Origin: Salisediminibacterium halotolerans
Lineage (GTDB): Bacteria > Bacillota > Bacilli > Bacillales > Salisediminibacteriaceae
NCBI RefSeq assembly: GCF_003814815.1
Contig: NZ_RKQQ01000008.1
Span: forward strand, 1 to 48,438
Reading direction: 5' to 3'
Length of the DNA stretch: 48,438 nucleotides
Part shown: positions 38,098 through 48,438 of the stretch, piece after piece
Position numbering within the stretch: the stretch's first letter is position 1
Layout: each line of letters begins with the position of its first letter
Notes under the pieces: generated by a model
Databases searched by the model: none
Told to the model about the DNA's origin: nothing
The model's input: only the letters and a program-made list of their open reading frames with translations
Program-made: the position numbers and the translations under genes

Positions 38098-38986
38098 TGA
38101 TTATTTAGTAAAGGCGCTTGCCTTTGATGATAACGTGCGAATTTATGCGATCCGTTCAACGGAAATGGTGAAAGAAGCCGCCCGGCGCCAGGAAACATGG
38201 CGGACGGTAACCGCTGCACTCGGACGAGCGATGTCAGCAGGCACGATGATGGGCGCGATGTTAAAGGGCGATGAAAAGCTGACAATCAAAATCGAAGGAA
38301 ACGGCCCGTCATCACCGATCGTTGTCGATGCCACCGCCGGCGGAACGGCGCGAGGCTACTTAAATAAAGCTGATATTGATCCGGCGAGGCGCGAAGACGG
38401 AAAATTAAACGTTTCCTCCGTTGTCGGCAATGAAGGATCGTTATCTGTCGTCAAAGATCTCGGCATGCGTGAGCACTTTACCGGCAGTGTTCCATTAGTC
38501 AGCGGTGAGATCGGCGACGATTTCACGTACTATTTCGCATCGTCAGAACAAACGCCGTCATCTGTCGCACTCGGTGTCTTAATCGGCGAAGACGATGATG
38601 TCCAGGCCTCCGGAGGCTTCATCGTTCAGTTAATGCCGGGTGCTTCAGATGATATGATCGACATCGTCGAACAGCGGCTGAGCGAACTTCCGCCTGTATC
38701 AACAATGATTAAGTGGGGGAAAACGCCGGAGGAAATTGTCGAGCAAATTGCCGGCGAAAATAATTTCCGGGTGATTGAAACAATGGAAACAAAGTTTCAA
38801 TGTCATTGTTCCAAAGAACGGATTACAAACGCTCTGTACGGAATTGACGGAGCTGAATTAAAAGCGATGATCGAAGAAGACGAGGGTGCGGAAACGATCT
38901 GCCAATTTTGCAACGAAATTTACAATTTTTCGAAAGCAGAACTTGAAGAAATCGAAAGCGAGCGAGAAAACACCGGGCGGCAGTAA
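38090..38986 (+). CDS. hslO: Hsp33 redox-regulated chaperone
   Basis: Redox-switched holdase: under oxidation the zinc-bound cysteines form disulfides and the chaperone becomes active. The four cysteines are in FQCHCSKERI and ICQFCNEIY in the C-terminal part (CXC...CXXC). 298 residues. ATG 38090 is eight bases from GGAG; the ATG just before would add one residue. Overlaps the end of coaX. The putative isomerase gene yacD that follows in B. subtilis is absent. Confidence 0.94.
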   Translation: MNNDYLVKALAFDDNVRIYAIRSTEMVKEAARRQETWRTVTAALGRAMSAGTMMGAMLKGDEKLTIKIEGNGPSSPIVVDATAGGTARGYLNKADIDPARREDGKLNVSSVVGNEGSLSVVKDLGMREHFTGSVPLVSGEIGDDFTYYFASSEQTPSSVALGVLIGEDDDVQASGGFIVQLMPGASDDMIDIVEQRLSELPPVSTMIKWGKTPEEIVEQIAGENNFRVIETMETKFQCHCSKERITNALYGIDGAELKAMIEEDEGAETICQFCNEIYNFSKAELEEIESERENTGRQ

Positions 38987-38991
38987 GCGGC

Positions 38992-39020
38992 TTGACGGCG
39001 TGTAACAAGTTTGCTAAGAT
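38992..39020 (+). promoter_or_regulatory. Sigma-A promoter of cysK
   Basis: TTGACG (38992-38997), 17 bases, TAAGAT (39015-39020). The ~50-base leader is AT-rich and could bind a regulator such as CymR, but I cannot point to a certain operator. Confidence 0.55.
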
Positions 39021-39073
39021 TAAAACCAATAAATCTTACCTATTTACTAGGTTTTGGCGGAGGAGCTGTTACA

Positions 39074-40003
39074 ATGGGAAAAGTTGTTGAGTCGATAACG
39101 GAGTTGATCGGTGAAACACCGCTGGTGAAGCTGCAGCGGCTGACAGAGGACGATCATGCTGACGTGTATGTGAAACTCGAATTTATGAACCCTGGAAGCA
39201 GTGTAAAAGACCGAATTGCTCTTTCAATGGTCGAAAGCGCTGAAAATTCAGGGAATATTAAGCCGGGCGACACGATCGTCGAACCGACAAGCGGCAATAC
39301 CGGTATCGGTTTAGCCATGGTGGCGGCGGCCAAAGGGTACCGCTCTCTATTAGTGATGCCGGATACGATGAGTTTAGAACGGCGGAATTTGCTGAAAGCT
39401 TACGGAGCAGAGCTGGAACTGACCCCGGGGCCGGACGGCATGGGCGGTGCGATCGCGCGAGCCAAGGAACTTCAGCGTGAGCACGGCTACTTTATGCCCC
39501 AGCAATTTGAAAATGAGGCGAACCCGGCCGTTCACCGCGAAACGACCGGAATAGAACTTGTCGATCAAATGGACGGCCAGATCGATGCGTTTGTCTCGGG
39601 GATCGGGACCGGCGGGACGATCACAGGAGCCGGTGAAGTATTGAAAAAGCATTTTCCTGATGTTCAACTCATTGCGCTTGAACCGGAGGATTCTCCTGTT
39701 CTGTCAGGCGGAAATAAAGGACCGCATAAAATTCAAGGCATTGGCGCCGGCTTCGTCCCGGAAATTCTTGATACATCTATGTACGACCAAGTGATGACGG
39801 TGTCGACAGAAAAATCGTATGAGTATGCCCGGCGGGCGGCGAGAGAAGAAGGCATTCTCGGCGGCATTTCTTCCGGAGCAGCTATTTCCGCTGCGCTTGA
39901 CGTCGCTAAACAATTAGGAAAAGGGAAAAAAGTTGTCGCCGTCATTCCGAGTAACGGCGAACGTTATTTAAGCACCCCGCTGTACGATTTCGAAACAGAA
40001 TAA
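39074..40003 (+). CDS. cysK: Cysteine synthase A
   Basis: PLP enzyme making cysteine from O-acetylserine and sulfide. The PLP lysine is K45 in [11 protein letters not shown]; the substrate loop [10 protein letters not shown] and the phosphate-binding [13 protein letters not shown] are conserved. 309 residues equals the family norm. ATG 39074 lies after GCGGAGGAG. Single-gene unit: own promoter and a terminator behind. Confidence 0.95.
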   Translation: MGKVVESITELIGETPLVKLQRLTEDDHADVYVKLEFMNPGSSVKDRIALSMVESAENSGNIKPGDTIVEPTSGNTGIGLAMVAAAKGYRSLLVMPDTMSLERRNLLKAYGAELELTPGPDGMGGAIARAKELQREHGYFMPQQFENEANPAVHRETTGIELVDQMDGQIDAFVSGIGTGGTITGAGEVLKKHFPDVQLIALEPEDSPVLSGGNKGPHKIQGIGAGFVPEILDTSMYDQVMTVSTEKSYEYARRAAREEGILGGISSGAAISAALDVAKQLGKGKKVVAVIPSNGERYLSTPLYDFETE

Positions 40004-40010
40004 TCACAAC

Positions 40011-40037
40011 AAAGCCCGGCGTGTGCCGGGCTTTGTT
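40011..40037 (+). terminator. Terminator after cysK
   Basis: AAAGCCCGGC (40011-40020) pairs perfectly with GCCGGGCTTT (40025-40034), then GTT. Confidence 0.85.
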
Positions 40038-40056
40038 ATCGTCGGTTACGAGGTGA

Positions 40057-40085
40057 TTGCGTCAGATCGCTCCTCCCCTTATAAT
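40057..40085 (+). promoter_or_regulatory. Promoter of the folate operon
   Basis: TTGCGT (40057-40062), 17 bases, TATAAT (40080-40085), about 65 bases before pabB. The -35 is weak, the -10 is consensus. Confidence 0.55.
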
Positions 40086-40153
40086 GTAATGAAGGTAAGT
40101 GTAGGGTTTTCCTATATATGGTTGAAATACAGCTTTTGAAAGAGGTTGAAATC

Positions 40154-41608
40154 ATGACAAGACAGCCTGCCGGGAAGATGTTTCCGCTGGATGAGAAAAC
40201 GGATAACTGGTATTTGACCTATTGTGAGCTATCCCGCGGGAACGACTGCCACGTCTTGCTCGAAAGCGGAAGGGGCGGGCGCTATTCTGTGATCGGTTTA
40301 TCGCCGTGGGCTTCGTTAAAAGGGAAAGATCAAGTGCTGACTGTAACGACACGAGAAACGGTCAAACGGTTTGACGGACCGCTTCTTGAATCATTGCGCA
40401 GATGGATGGACGCGTATAAAACAAACATCGATCCCGAGCTTCCGGATGTTCAAGGCGGGCTGATCGGCCAGTGGAGTTACGACTTGATCCGGCAAATCGA
40501 AACGCTTCCCGATGAAACGGCAGATGATCTTCAAACGGATGACCTTCACCTCTTGGCTTTTGATGAGCTGTACGTGATTGATCATAAAATGGAAACGCTC
40601 TGGTTGATCGTCATAACTGATGAGTCAGATCCTGAGCCGATCCTTTTGAACATGGAAGACGCGTGGGGGAAAGCGGAGGCGAGAGTGAACGATCAAACCG
40701 CGGATTTTTCATTCGCGGGCGGCGCACCGCCGAAAGCTTCTTCCCGGCGCCGGTCGTTTGATAAAAAAACATTCACAGAAGCGGTGCGTCAAGTGCAGCA
40801 GTATATCCGCGACGGCGATGTTTTTCAAGTCAATTTATCCGTTCGGGAATCTGAGCCGTTAACGGTTGCGCCGATGCACATCTATAAATGGCTCCGGGCG
40901 GTCAACCCTTCGCCGTATATGGGTTATTTTGCGACGCCGGAAACGTTTTATATCAGTGCTTCCCCGGAACTTCTCGTCAAAGTGAAAGGCGATGAGATCA
41001 GTACCCGGCCGATTGCGGGCACGCGCTCGCGGGGGAAAGATGAACAAGACGACGTTCGCTTGGCAGAGACATTAATCAACAACGAAAAAGAGCGGGCGGA
41101 ACACATTATGCTTGTCGATCTCGAACGCAATGATCTCGGCCGTGTCAGCCGATACGGGAGCGTGCATGTCGATGAGCTGATGGTGATTGAAAAGTACTCG
41201 CACGTCATGCACATCGTCTCCAACATCCGCGGAGTTAAGGCGGCGGATAAAGATGCCATCGACGTGCTGAAAGCGGCGTTTCCCGGCGGAACGATTACGG
41301 GTGCGCCGAAAATCCGCACGATGGAAATCATCGAGGAGCTGGAGCCGGTCCGACGGGGCGCTTATACCGGTGCGTTCGGCTGGCTCGGTTTTAACGGTGA
41401 TATGGAACTGAACATCACGATCCGCACGATGGTTATTAAAGACGAAGAAGTGCATGTTCAGGCCGGAGCAGGCATTGTCGTTGATTCGAACCCAGAAGCG
41501 GAATATAAAGAATCGTTAAAAAAGGCGAAGGCGCTTTGGTATGCAAAAGAGAAGAGCGAAGAGGAGCTGTTAATGATGAAAAGACGAGCAGAGGAGGAAG
41601 TTAAATGA
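40154..41608 (+). CDS. pabB: Aminodeoxychorismate synthase component I
   Basis: Uses ammonia from PabA to turn chorismate into 4-amino-4-deoxychorismate, the precursor of para-aminobenzoate. Chorismate-binding domain motifs: [46 protein letters not shown] and [21 protein letters not shown] chose ATG 40154 (484 residues) with GAGG eight bases away; ATG 40118 would add twelve residues without a good RBS. The end overlaps pabA (ATGA). Confidence 0.93.
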   Translation: MTRQPAGKMFPLDEKTDNWYLTYCELSRGNDCHVLLESGRGGRYSVIGLSPWASLKGKDQVLTVTTRETVKRFDGPLLESLRRWMDAYKTNIDPELPDVQGGLIGQWSYDLIRQIETLPDETADDLQTDDLHLLAFDELYVIDHKMETLWLIVITDESDPEPILLNMEDAWGKAEARVNDQTADFSFAGGAPPKASSRRRSFDKKTFTEAVRQVQQYIRDGDVFQVNLSVRESEPLTVAPMHIYKWLRAVNPSPYMGYFATPETFYISASPELLVKVKGDEISTRPIAGTRSRGKDEQDDVRLAETLINNEKERAEHIMLVDLERNDLGRVSRYGSVHVDELMVIEKYSHVMHIVSNIRGVKAADKDAIDVLKAAFPGGTITGAPKIRTMEIIEELEPVRRGAYTGAFGWLGFNGDMELNITIRTMVIKDEEVHVQAGAGIVVDSNPEAEYKESLKKAKALWYAKEKSEEELLMMKRRAEEEVK

Positions 41609-42201
41609 TTTTAATGATTGATAATTATGATTCATTTACGTACAACTTAGTGCAGTATTTAGGGGAAATGGGGGAAGACTTAGCCGTCCGCCGCAACGAT
41701 GAAGTGACGCTAAAAGATATCGAAGAGCTCGCGCCGGATTATGTGATGATTTCCCCCGGACCGTGCTCGCCGAATGAAGCGGGCATGAGCATGGCAATTA
41801 TCGATCATTTTTCCGGGAAGATTCCCATTTTGGGGGTTTGCCTCGGTCATCAGTCGCTTGCTCAAGTTTTCGGCGCCGAGGTTGTCCGGGCTGAGCGGCT
41901 TATGCACGGCAAAACGTCCGCGATTGACCACGACGGTCGCACGGTGTTTGCCGGCTTGTCTCACCCGTTTACCGCGACGCGTTATCATTCGTTGATTGTA
42001 AAACGGGAGACGCTTCCGGATGTATTGGAAATTTCGGCCGAGACGAGCCGCGGTGAAATTATGGGGCTTCGTCACCGCGAATTCCCGGTAGAAGGCGTGC
42101 AATTTCACCCTGAATCGATTATGACCGACACGGGCAAACAGCTGTTGCGCAACTTTCTGGCAGCTTACCGGGAGTATGAGCGCCGATGTTCCACTGTGTA
42201 A
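41605..42201 (+). CDS. pabA: Glutamine amidotransferase for aminodeoxychorismate/anthranilate synthase
   Basis: Class I glutaminase that feeds ammonia to PabB. Catalytic C79 in GVCLGHQ, with the His-Glu pair in GVQFHPESI near the C-terminus; N-terminal [15 protein letters not shown] is typical. 198 residues. In B. subtilis the same protein also serves anthranilate synthase; no trp genes are in this window to test that. It overlaps both neighbours, so translation is coupled. Confidence 0.94.
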   Translation: MILMIDNYDSFTYNLVQYLGEMGEDLAVRRNDEVTLKDIEELAPDYVMISPGPCSPNEAGMSMAIIDHFSGKIPILGVCLGHQSLAQVFGAEVVRAERLMHGKTSAIDHDGRTVFAGLSHPFTATRYHSLIVKRETLPDVLEISAETSRGEIMGLRHREFPVEGVQFHPESIMTDTGKQLLRNFLAAYREYERRCSTV

Positions 42202-43055
42202 ACGGTGAATTGACAGACGAAGCATCATTGCAGGTGTCGCCGTTTGATCACGGTTTTTTGTACGGCATGGGTTTATTTGAAACGTTCCGCACGTACAGCG
42301 GGCATCCGTTTTTGCTCGATGATCATTTTCACCGTTTGCATGCGAGTGCCGAGCAGATGCAAATCAAACTGCCCGCTTATGACCGGGAGCGGACGCTCGC
42401 TGTTATTTATGATTTGCTCAAAAAAAATAACACGGCCGACGCTTATTTCCGCTGGAACATTACGGCCGGAGAACGCGGCATCGGTCTGCCCTCCGCACCT
42501 TACGATGCACCGAATGAGTTCGTTTTTGTCAAACAACTTCCGGCATCGTTTCCGGCAGAAAAGCAGGCCGTCACTTTAAACCAACGGCGCAACACTCCTG
42601 AAACAGCGGTCAGGATGAAATCGCACCATTATTTTAATAATATTGCCGGAAGGCAGGAATTAGGCAATGCTGCCGGTGTTGAAGGCATTTTTTTGACCGA
42701 AGACGGCTTTGTCAGCGAAGGGATTGTCTCGAATATTTTTTGGCGCAAAGGCCAAACTGTCTTTACCCCGGATTTGTCATGCGGCTGCCTGCCCGGGACG
42801 GCGCGTTCCTATATAATCACGGCTGCCCGCAAAGCGGGGTTGCAAGTTGAATCCGGCCGGTTCAGCCTGGCCCATGCTCAAGCGGCGGATGAAGTCTGGT
42901 TGACGAATGCAATTCAGGAAATCGTACCGGTCTCCGTATGGGATGAAGCCATTTTCAGCGGTCAGAGCGGGGAAGTTTACCGAAAGCTTCGTTCTGTGTA
43001 TCATCAGCACTGCAGGCAATTATTTTCGCTGGCAGACTGGCAATATGAAAGCTGA
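42186..43055 (+). CDS. pabC: Aminodeoxychorismate lyase
   Basis: Fold-type IV PLP enzyme that splits aminodeoxychorismate into PABA and pyruvate. Visible: [18 protein letters not shown] near the start, the PLP-lysine region [39 protein letters not shown] and the [11 protein letters not shown] end. 289 residues. Starts inside the end of pabA. Confidence 0.92.
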   Translation: MFHCVNGELTDEASLQVSPFDHGFLYGMGLFETFRTYSGHPFLLDDHFHRLHASAEQMQIKLPAYDRERTLAVIYDLLKKNNTADAYFRWNITAGERGIGLPSAPYDAPNEFVFVKQLPASFPAEKQAVTLNQRRNTPETAVRMKSHHYFNNIAGRQELGNAAGVEGIFLTEDGFVSEGIVSNIFWRKGQTVFTPDLSCGCLPGTARSYIITAARKAGLQVESGRFSLAHAQAADEVWLTNAIQEIVPVSVWDEAIFSGQSGEVYRKLRSVYHQHCRQLFSLADWQYES

Positions 43056-43089
43056 AAAGCAGTTAACCACGCAGAAAAAGGTGATGTAG

Positions 43090-43947
43090 ATGAATGAGAA
43101 ACGGCAAGTCATCGCATGGGGCCGCTATGAATTGGATTTTTCCTTGTCTACTGCGGTCATGGGGATTTTGAATATAACGCCCGATTCGTTTTCGGACGGC
43201 GGATCATACAACACTCCCGAAGAGGTTGCCGAACGCGCTAAACTTCTCGTCAGGCAGGGAGCTGATATTTTAGATATCGGCGGTGAATCGACCCGTCCGG
43301 GAGCGGTGCCGATCACAGCGGCAGAGGAACTGCGCCGCGTTATTCCGGCAGTTCAAGCTGTGCGCCAAGCTGTTGATGTGCCGCTGTCTGTCGATACGTA
43401 CAAAGCAGAAGTGGCGAAGCAGGCTCTCGATGCCGGGGCGGATATGATTAACGATGTTTGGGGAGCGAAAAAAGACGTTGATATGGCGGCTGTAGCAGCA
43501 GCCTATGATGTGCCGATTGTGTTAATGCACAACCGCAATAATATGGATTATGTTAATTTAGTTGAAGATGTAAAAAACGATTTAAATGAGAGCATCGAGA
43601 TTTGTTTAGCGCACGGCGTGAAGAAGGAGCGGATTATTCTCGATCCCGGGATCGGTTTTGCGAAGACGTATGAGGACAATATTCATATTATGCGCCGGCT
43701 CGAAGAATTTAAAGCATTAGGCTACCCGCTGCTCCTTGGTACATCGCGAAAATCGCTGATTTCAAAAACGCTTGATCTGCCGGTCGACCAGCGTGTGGAA
43801 GGAACCGGCGCAACGGTTTGCCTCGGGATTGAAAAAGGGAGCGATATCATCCGCGTTCATGACGTGTTAGAAATGAGCAGAATGGCGAAAATGATGGATG
43901 TTATGCTGGGAAAAGGCAATGAACCGCTGGCTCCGAGCGGTTCGTAA
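43090..43947 (+). CDS. folP: Dihydropteroate synthase
   Basis: Joins PABA to the pterin diphosphate; the sulfonamide target (sul). MGILNITPDSFSDGG and DILDIGGESTRPGA are the two family signatures, with LDPGIGFAKT and LLGTSRKSLI later. 285 residues. Preceded by AAAAAGGTGATG. Fourth gene of the operon. Confidence 0.95.
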   Translation: MNEKRQVIAWGRYELDFSLSTAVMGILNITPDSFSDGGSYNTPEEVAERAKLLVRQGADILDIGGESTRPGAVPITAAEELRRVIPAVQAVRQAVDVPLSVDTYKAEVAKQALDAGADMINDVWGAKKDVDMAAVAAAYDVPIVLMHNRNNMDYVNLVEDVKNDLNESIEICLAHGVKKERIILDPGIGFAKTYEDNIHIMRRLEEFKALGYPLLLGTSRKSLISKTLDLPVDQRVEGTGATVCLGIEKGSDIIRVHDVLEMSRMAKMMDVMLGKGNEPLAPSGS

Positions 43948-43993
43948 TTCACTGGCGCCAGCTTTAAATGTTCAAATGTGAAAGGGTGAGACG

Positions 43994-44362
43994 ATGGACA
44001 AGGTGTTCGTCGAAGGAATGCAGTTTTACGGCTATCACGGAGCTTTTCCGGAAGAAAATAAACTCGGCCAGCGCTTTACGGCGGACGTTGTTTTAGAGAT
44101 GGATACGCGCAAGGCAGCAGCCAGCGATCATCTCGACGATACGGTGAATTACGCGAAAGTTTATGAAATGGCGAAGCATGTCATCGAAGGCGAGCCGGTC
44201 AGCTTAGTCGAGACATTGTCAAACAAACTGGCGGATGTGCTTCTCCGGCAATTTCCCGAGGTGACCGGCTGCACTGTGAAAATCATTAAACCCGATCCGC
44301 CGATTCCGGGACACTATGACCATGTCGCTGTTCAGGTTTCGCGGGATCGAAGCGATATATGA
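43994..44362 (+). CDS. folB: Dihydroneopterin aldolase
   Basis: Converts dihydroneopterin to 6-hydroxymethyl-dihydropterin. FYGYHGAFPEENKLGQRF, DDTVNYAKVYEMAK and the VSLVETLSNKLADVLL block are typical; 122 residues. AAAGGGTGAG RBS. Overlaps folK by four bases. Confidence 0.94.
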   Translation: MDKVFVEGMQFYGYHGAFPEENKLGQRFTADVVLEMDTRKAAASDHLDDTVNYAKVYEMAKHVIEGEPVSLVETLSNKLADVLLRQFPEVTGCTVKIIKPDPPIPGHYDHVAVQVSRDRSDI

Positions 44363-44889
44363 CGGATGTAACAGAAACGGTGTTTTATCTTGCGCTCGGT
44401 TCTAATCAGGGTGATCGGGAAAGCCACTTAGAACGAGCGTTAAAGCAATTGCATGCAGCGCCGGGGGTACGGCTGGTGAAAGTTTCGTCTGTTTATGAAA
44501 CAGCTCCGGTCGGCAAAACCGATCAACCTGTGTTTTTAAATATGGCCGTTAAAGGTTGTACGGCATTAAGCCCTGAAGAGCTCCTGGATGAAACACAGCG
44601 GATTGAGAGTGAAGGCGGACGGATGCGCGAGGAACTTTGGGGGCCGCGGACGATTGACCTTGATATTTTACTTTTCGGCACGGAAAGAAAAGCAACAAAC
44701 AGGCTGAGCATTCCTCATCCGCGCTTAAGCGAGCGGGCTTTTGTGCTGATCCCGCTGGCGGAAGTCGAACCGGATTTGACGATTGACAGTTTAGGATCGA
44801 TTTCTGAACTGATTGAGCGCTCTGCTGATAAAGATAGTGTTGTCAAAAAGAGCGTGTTGGCATGGGGAGAAGAACTCAGGGGGAACTGA
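44359..44889 (+). CDS. folK: 2-Amino-4-hydroxy-6-hydroxymethyldihydropteridine pyrophosphokinase
   Basis: Adds pyrophosphate from ATP to the pterin alcohol, giving the FolP substrate. LALGSNQGDRESHL at the start and WGPRTIDLDILLFG in the middle, followed by IPHPRLSERAFVLIPLAE. 176 residues. The small HTH gene yazB found next in B. subtilis is absent. Confidence 0.95.
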   Translation: MTDVTETVFYLALGSNQGDRESHLERALKQLHAAPGVRLVKVSSVYETAPVGKTDQPVFLNMAVKGCTALSPEELLDETQRIESEGGRMREELWGPRTIDLDILLFGTERKATNRLSIPHPRLSERAFVLIPLAEVEPDLTIDSLGSISELIERSADKDSVVKKSVLAWGEELRGN

Positions 44890-44923
44890 ACACGAACTAC
44901 ATTATTTCCAGAGGTGAAACAAC

Positions 44924-45916
44924 ATGTTGAAAATAAGTGACATCACGATGAAAAACCGCGTCGTTCTTGCCCCGATGGCCGGCGTATGCAACCCGGCGTT
45001 CCGCCTGATTGCCAAAGAATTCGGCACGGGACTTGTATGTGCAGAAATGGTCAGTGACAAAGCGATCCTGCATAAAAACGAACGTTCGCTCGACATGCTT
45101 TATGTGGATGAACGGGAAAAGCCGCTGAGTTTGCAAATTTTCGGCGGCACGCGGGAAACATTGACAGAAGCAGCCAAAGTTGTCGACAAACAGACGAATG
45201 CTGATATTATCGACATTAATATGGGCTGTCCCGTACCGAAAATTACATCCTGCGATGCGGGGGCCCGCTGGCTTTTGAATCCGGATAAAATTTATGAAAT
45301 GGTTGCCGCGACGGTCGACGCCGTCGACAAACCTGTTACTGTAAAAATGCGCAAAGGCTGGGACGACGACTCGATTTATGCCGTCGAGAATGCAAAAGCC
45401 GTTGAACGCGCAGGCGGTCAGGCGATATCGCTTCACGGCCGTACCCGCGTGCAAATGTACGAAGGAGAAGCCGATTGGAATATCTTGCGCGAAGTAAAAA
45501 ATGCGGTAAATATTCCGATTATCGGCAACGGGGATGTAAAAACGCCGGAGGATGCCCGGCGCATGCTTGATGAAACAGGTGTTGACGGCGTGATGGTCGG
45601 ACGCGCCGCTCTCGGGAATCCGTGGATGCTTTACCGCACCATTCATTACTTGGAAACCGGTGAGAATATTTCGGAACCGTCTCCGCAAGAGAAGATGGAT
45701 GTCTGCAAGCTTCATATGGACAGACTGATCGATCTAAAAGGCGAAGAAGTCGCTGTCCGTGAAATGCGCAAGCACGCATCGTGGTATATTAAAGGTATCC
45801 GCGGCGCGGCAAAAATGCGCGATAAGATCAATCAAATGGCGACGCGTGACGAGATGGCCGCCGCTTTCGATCAGTTGGGCGAGGAAATGCAAGAGCGGCA
45901 AGCGGTGTCAACGTAA
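44924..45916 (+). CDS. dusB: tRNA-dihydrouridine synthase (DusB-like)
   Basis: FMN- and NADPH-dependent reduction of uridines in the tRNA D-loop. VLAPMAGVCNPAFRLIAKE, the catalytic cysteine in NMGCPVPKI, VKMRKGWDD and GNGDVKTPEDARRML with VMVGRAALGNPW are family signatures. 330 residues. AGAGGTGAAA RBS; 34 bases after folK, so probably part of the same transcript. Confidence 0.94.
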   Translation: MLKISDITMKNRVVLAPMAGVCNPAFRLIAKEFGTGLVCAEMVSDKAILHKNERSLDMLYVDEREKPLSLQIFGGTRETLTEAAKVVDKQTNADIIDINMGCPVPKITSCDAGARWLLNPDKIYEMVAATVDAVDKPVTVKMRKGWDDDSIYAVENAKAVERAGGQAISLHGRTRVQMYEGEADWNILREVKNAVNIPIIGNGDVKTPEDARRMLDETGVDGVMVGRAALGNPWMLYRTIHYLETGENISEPSPQEKMDVCKLHMDRLIDLKGEEVAVREMRKHASWYIKGIRGAAKMRDKINQMATRDEMAAAFDQLGEEMQERQAVST

Positions 45917-45940
45917 CGAATGAACGCGCTTTTCAATGAG

Positions 45941-45969
45941 TTGACAAGCATCGTGAACTTTTCTATAAT
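45941..45969 (+). promoter_or_regulatory. Strong sigma-A promoter of lysS
   Basis: TTGACA (45941-45946), 17 bases, TATAAT (45964-45969): both boxes at consensus. Confidence 0.88.
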
Positions 45970-45983
45970 ACGTTGAGATTAAG

Positions 45984-47581
<1,598 letters not shown>

Positions 47582-47627
47582 ACACAGCGTTAAATCGTAC
47601 GAAACCAGGACAAAACCGGTGGATAAA

Positions 47628-47655
47628 GACGGCTCTCACATCCGTGGGGGCCGTC
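47628..47655 (+). terminator. lysS terminator-like hairpin, proximal copy without T-run
   Basis: GACGGCTCTCAC (47629-47640) pairs with GTGGGGGCCGTC through several G-T pairs. No T-run follows (AGATTG). An almost identical hairpin with six T lies at about 48064-48094, after the repeat element. Confidence 0.5.
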
Positions 47656-47678
47656 AGATTGTATACAAACTAAGCCAT

Positions 47679-48052
47679 GCAGCCGCTAACCTCCGCTTGC
47701 CCCGGGCAAGGACTCAGCTAGTATTCGGAGGCCTTGGATCGCCGAATCCGGATCTTCGTCGCTTGCTTTCCCAGAGGCGTCGGAGAAGTGGATGCGTGGC
47801 TTTCTTTATTATGAATACACTCGATTCAAAAAAGAGGATGACCCGGCATCCCGGCATTCTCCTGCGGAATAGCGAGACAGGCGAGACTCTGCAGGGCATC
47901 AGCTCGAAGCGGCTAGGCGCTCGCCCGCGGACTAGTAAGAGACGGCGAAGTCTTTTGAGCCGATGTCGCAGTGATACCTTCAGGTGAAAGAAGCCGGATG
48001 ATGCGCAGTCAGCCGTTCCTTTTAATAGGACATCGATCGATATCATGACTTT
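47679..48052 (-). repeat. Right copy of the dispersed inverted-repeat element (longer form)
   Basis: The outer blocks (47679-47721 and 47990-48052) match the left element at 154-196 and 69-131 in reverse orientation. The ~268 bases between them are present here only. They include a stretch (about 47862-47940: GCGAGACTCTGCAGGGC, GGCGCTCGCCCGCGG) that resembles a dispersed intergenic repeat I recall from many Bacillaceae, with consensus pieces GAGACCCCGCAGG and CTCGCCCGCGGAAAGCG. On the minus strand GGATG...CATCC with six T (47842 to about 47828) looks like a terminator. Frames are open on both strands but give arginine-rich products unlike any protein; I do not call a gene. The longest stretch without a gene, 47582-48438, holds this element, two hairpins and the rrn promoters. 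Confidence 0.7.
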
Positions 48053-48063
48053 GTCTAGACTCT

Positions 48064-48094
48064 GCGGCTCTCACATCCATGAGGGCTGTTTTTT
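48064..48094 (+). terminator. Distal copy of the lysS terminator
   Basis: CGGCTCTCA pairs with TGAGGGCTG (G-T pairs included), loop CATCCA, then six T. About 20 of 24 positions match the hairpin at 47631-47654. Confidence 0.75.
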
Positions 48095-48183
48095 AATCTT
48101 TAATCATAAATACTGCCGGCTTCGCTGAATGAAACGTTTTGTCCCAAGTGCGTATTTTTTATAAAAACTTTTTAAAAAACCTA

Positions 48184-48213
48184 TTGCATTCATTTCATTT
48201 CTCATGGTATATT
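48184..48213 (+). promoter_or_regulatory. rRNA operon promoter P1
   Basis: TTGCAT (48184-48189), 18 bases, TATATT (48208-48213). AT-rich upstream sequence (48158-48180) could serve as an UP element. Confidence 0.6.
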
Positions 48214-48277
48214 TTTTCTTGTCGCTTTGATGATATTTCGAAAGCGAAAGCCGCAAAAATTCTTTTTAAAAAAAGAA

Positions 48278-48306
48278 TTGACGTAACTTTGACGGCATGG
48301 TATATT
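48278..48306 (+). promoter_or_regulatory. rRNA operon promoter P2
   Basis: TTGACG (48278-48283), 17 bases, TATATT (48301-48306). An A/T tract (48255-48277) lies directly upstream. Both promoters share CATGGTATATT. Confidence 0.75.
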
Positions 48307-48339
48307 AATAAAGTCGCCGTAAGGAAAAAGCGGCCGTAT

Positions 48340-48438
48340 TGATCTTTGAAAACTAAACAAAAGCCAAGCGTAAAGTGGGATATAGTAAGAAGATATCCCG
48401 TCAATTTAGCAAGACAAGTCCGGAAGACATTCCGGCAA
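48340..48438 (+). other. Leader of a 16S rRNA gene with boxA-like antitermination site
   Basis: TGATCTTTGAAAACTAAACA (48340-48359) is the boxA-containing sequence that commonly precedes 16S and 23S genes in bacilli. Two hairpins follow: GGGATAT/ATATCCC (about 48379-48401) and CCGGAA/TTCCGG (about 48420-48436), likely processing signals. The mature 16S starts beyond the window. Confidence 0.8.

Noticed and set aside
41605-42201. Possibility of a tryptophan-operon trpG rather than pabA
   Set aside because: It lies between pabB and pabC with coding overlaps, so its main role is in folate synthesis; a double role is possible but not visible.
47714-48046. Open reading frame of ~110 codons on the minus strand inside the right repeat (and another on the plus strand, 47529-47987)
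   Set aside because: Both products are arginine-rich and low in complexity, no RBS fits, and the sequence is that of a dispersed repeat. The shared start region between the two element copies shows changes at all codon positions.

Overview
The window is a core chromosomal segment of a Bacillaceae-type Firmicute. Gene order from tmk to lysS follows the origin-proximal region of Bacillus subtilis almost gene for gene. It lies between two rRNA operons: the first 21 bases are the 3' end of a 5S gene with its terminator, and the last ~250 bases are tandem rrn promoters and a 16S leader. Ribosome binding sites are strong (AGGAGG type), several genes start at TTG or GTG, and FtsH, the L25/Ctc protein and the YabE-like protein are very acidic. 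Those acidic proteins hint at a halophilic or alkaliphilic lifestyle (inference). Species cannot be fixed from the sequence alone.

Layout. 1-3.3 kb is a small variable region on the minus strand: a decayed phosphonate-type binding protein (phnD-like), an MFS exporter and an unnamed membrane protein. 3.4-10.1 kb: yaaO-like decarboxylase, tmk, darA, holB, ricT, yabA, trmN6, yazA, rsmI. abrB is convergent at 10.1-10.4 kb. 10.8-16.95 kb: metS behind a methionine T-box, tatD, a YabE-like 3D-domain protein, rnmV, ksgA. 17-23.7 kb: veg, ispE, purR, spoVG, glmU, prs, ctc, pth. 23.8-31.8 kb: mfd, a SpoVB-like flippase, yabN/mazG, rqcP, divIC, yabR. 31.9-33.1 kb: a split ThrE-type exporter. 33.1-40 kb: tilS, hpt, ftsH, coaX, hslO, cysK. 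40.1-44.9 kb: a complete pab-sul-folB-folK operon. 44.9-47.6 kb: dusB and lysS.

The genes serve DNA replication and repair (tmk, holB, yabA, mfd), translation and rRNA/tRNA maturation (metS, lysS, rnmV, ksgA, rsmI, trmN6, tilS, dusB, pth, rqcP), envelope precursors (glmU, ispE, flippase), nucleotide supply (prs, hpt, purR), folate, cysteine and CoA synthesis, and division (divIC, ftsH).

The most informative feature is what is missing. From recalled B. subtilis gene order, the places of yabG, sspF, fin, spoVT, yabP, yabQ and spoIIE-yabS-yabT are empty or refilled. The general regulators veg, spoVG, abrB and purR remain. This points to a lineage that has lost endospore formation, with the ThrE pair in the spoIIE slot. 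The other unusual feature is a repeat in inverted orientation near both ends of the window, each copy next to an rRNA operon. I see no CRISPR array, tRNA gene, prophage or intact insertion sequence, and no convincing new multi-gene system.
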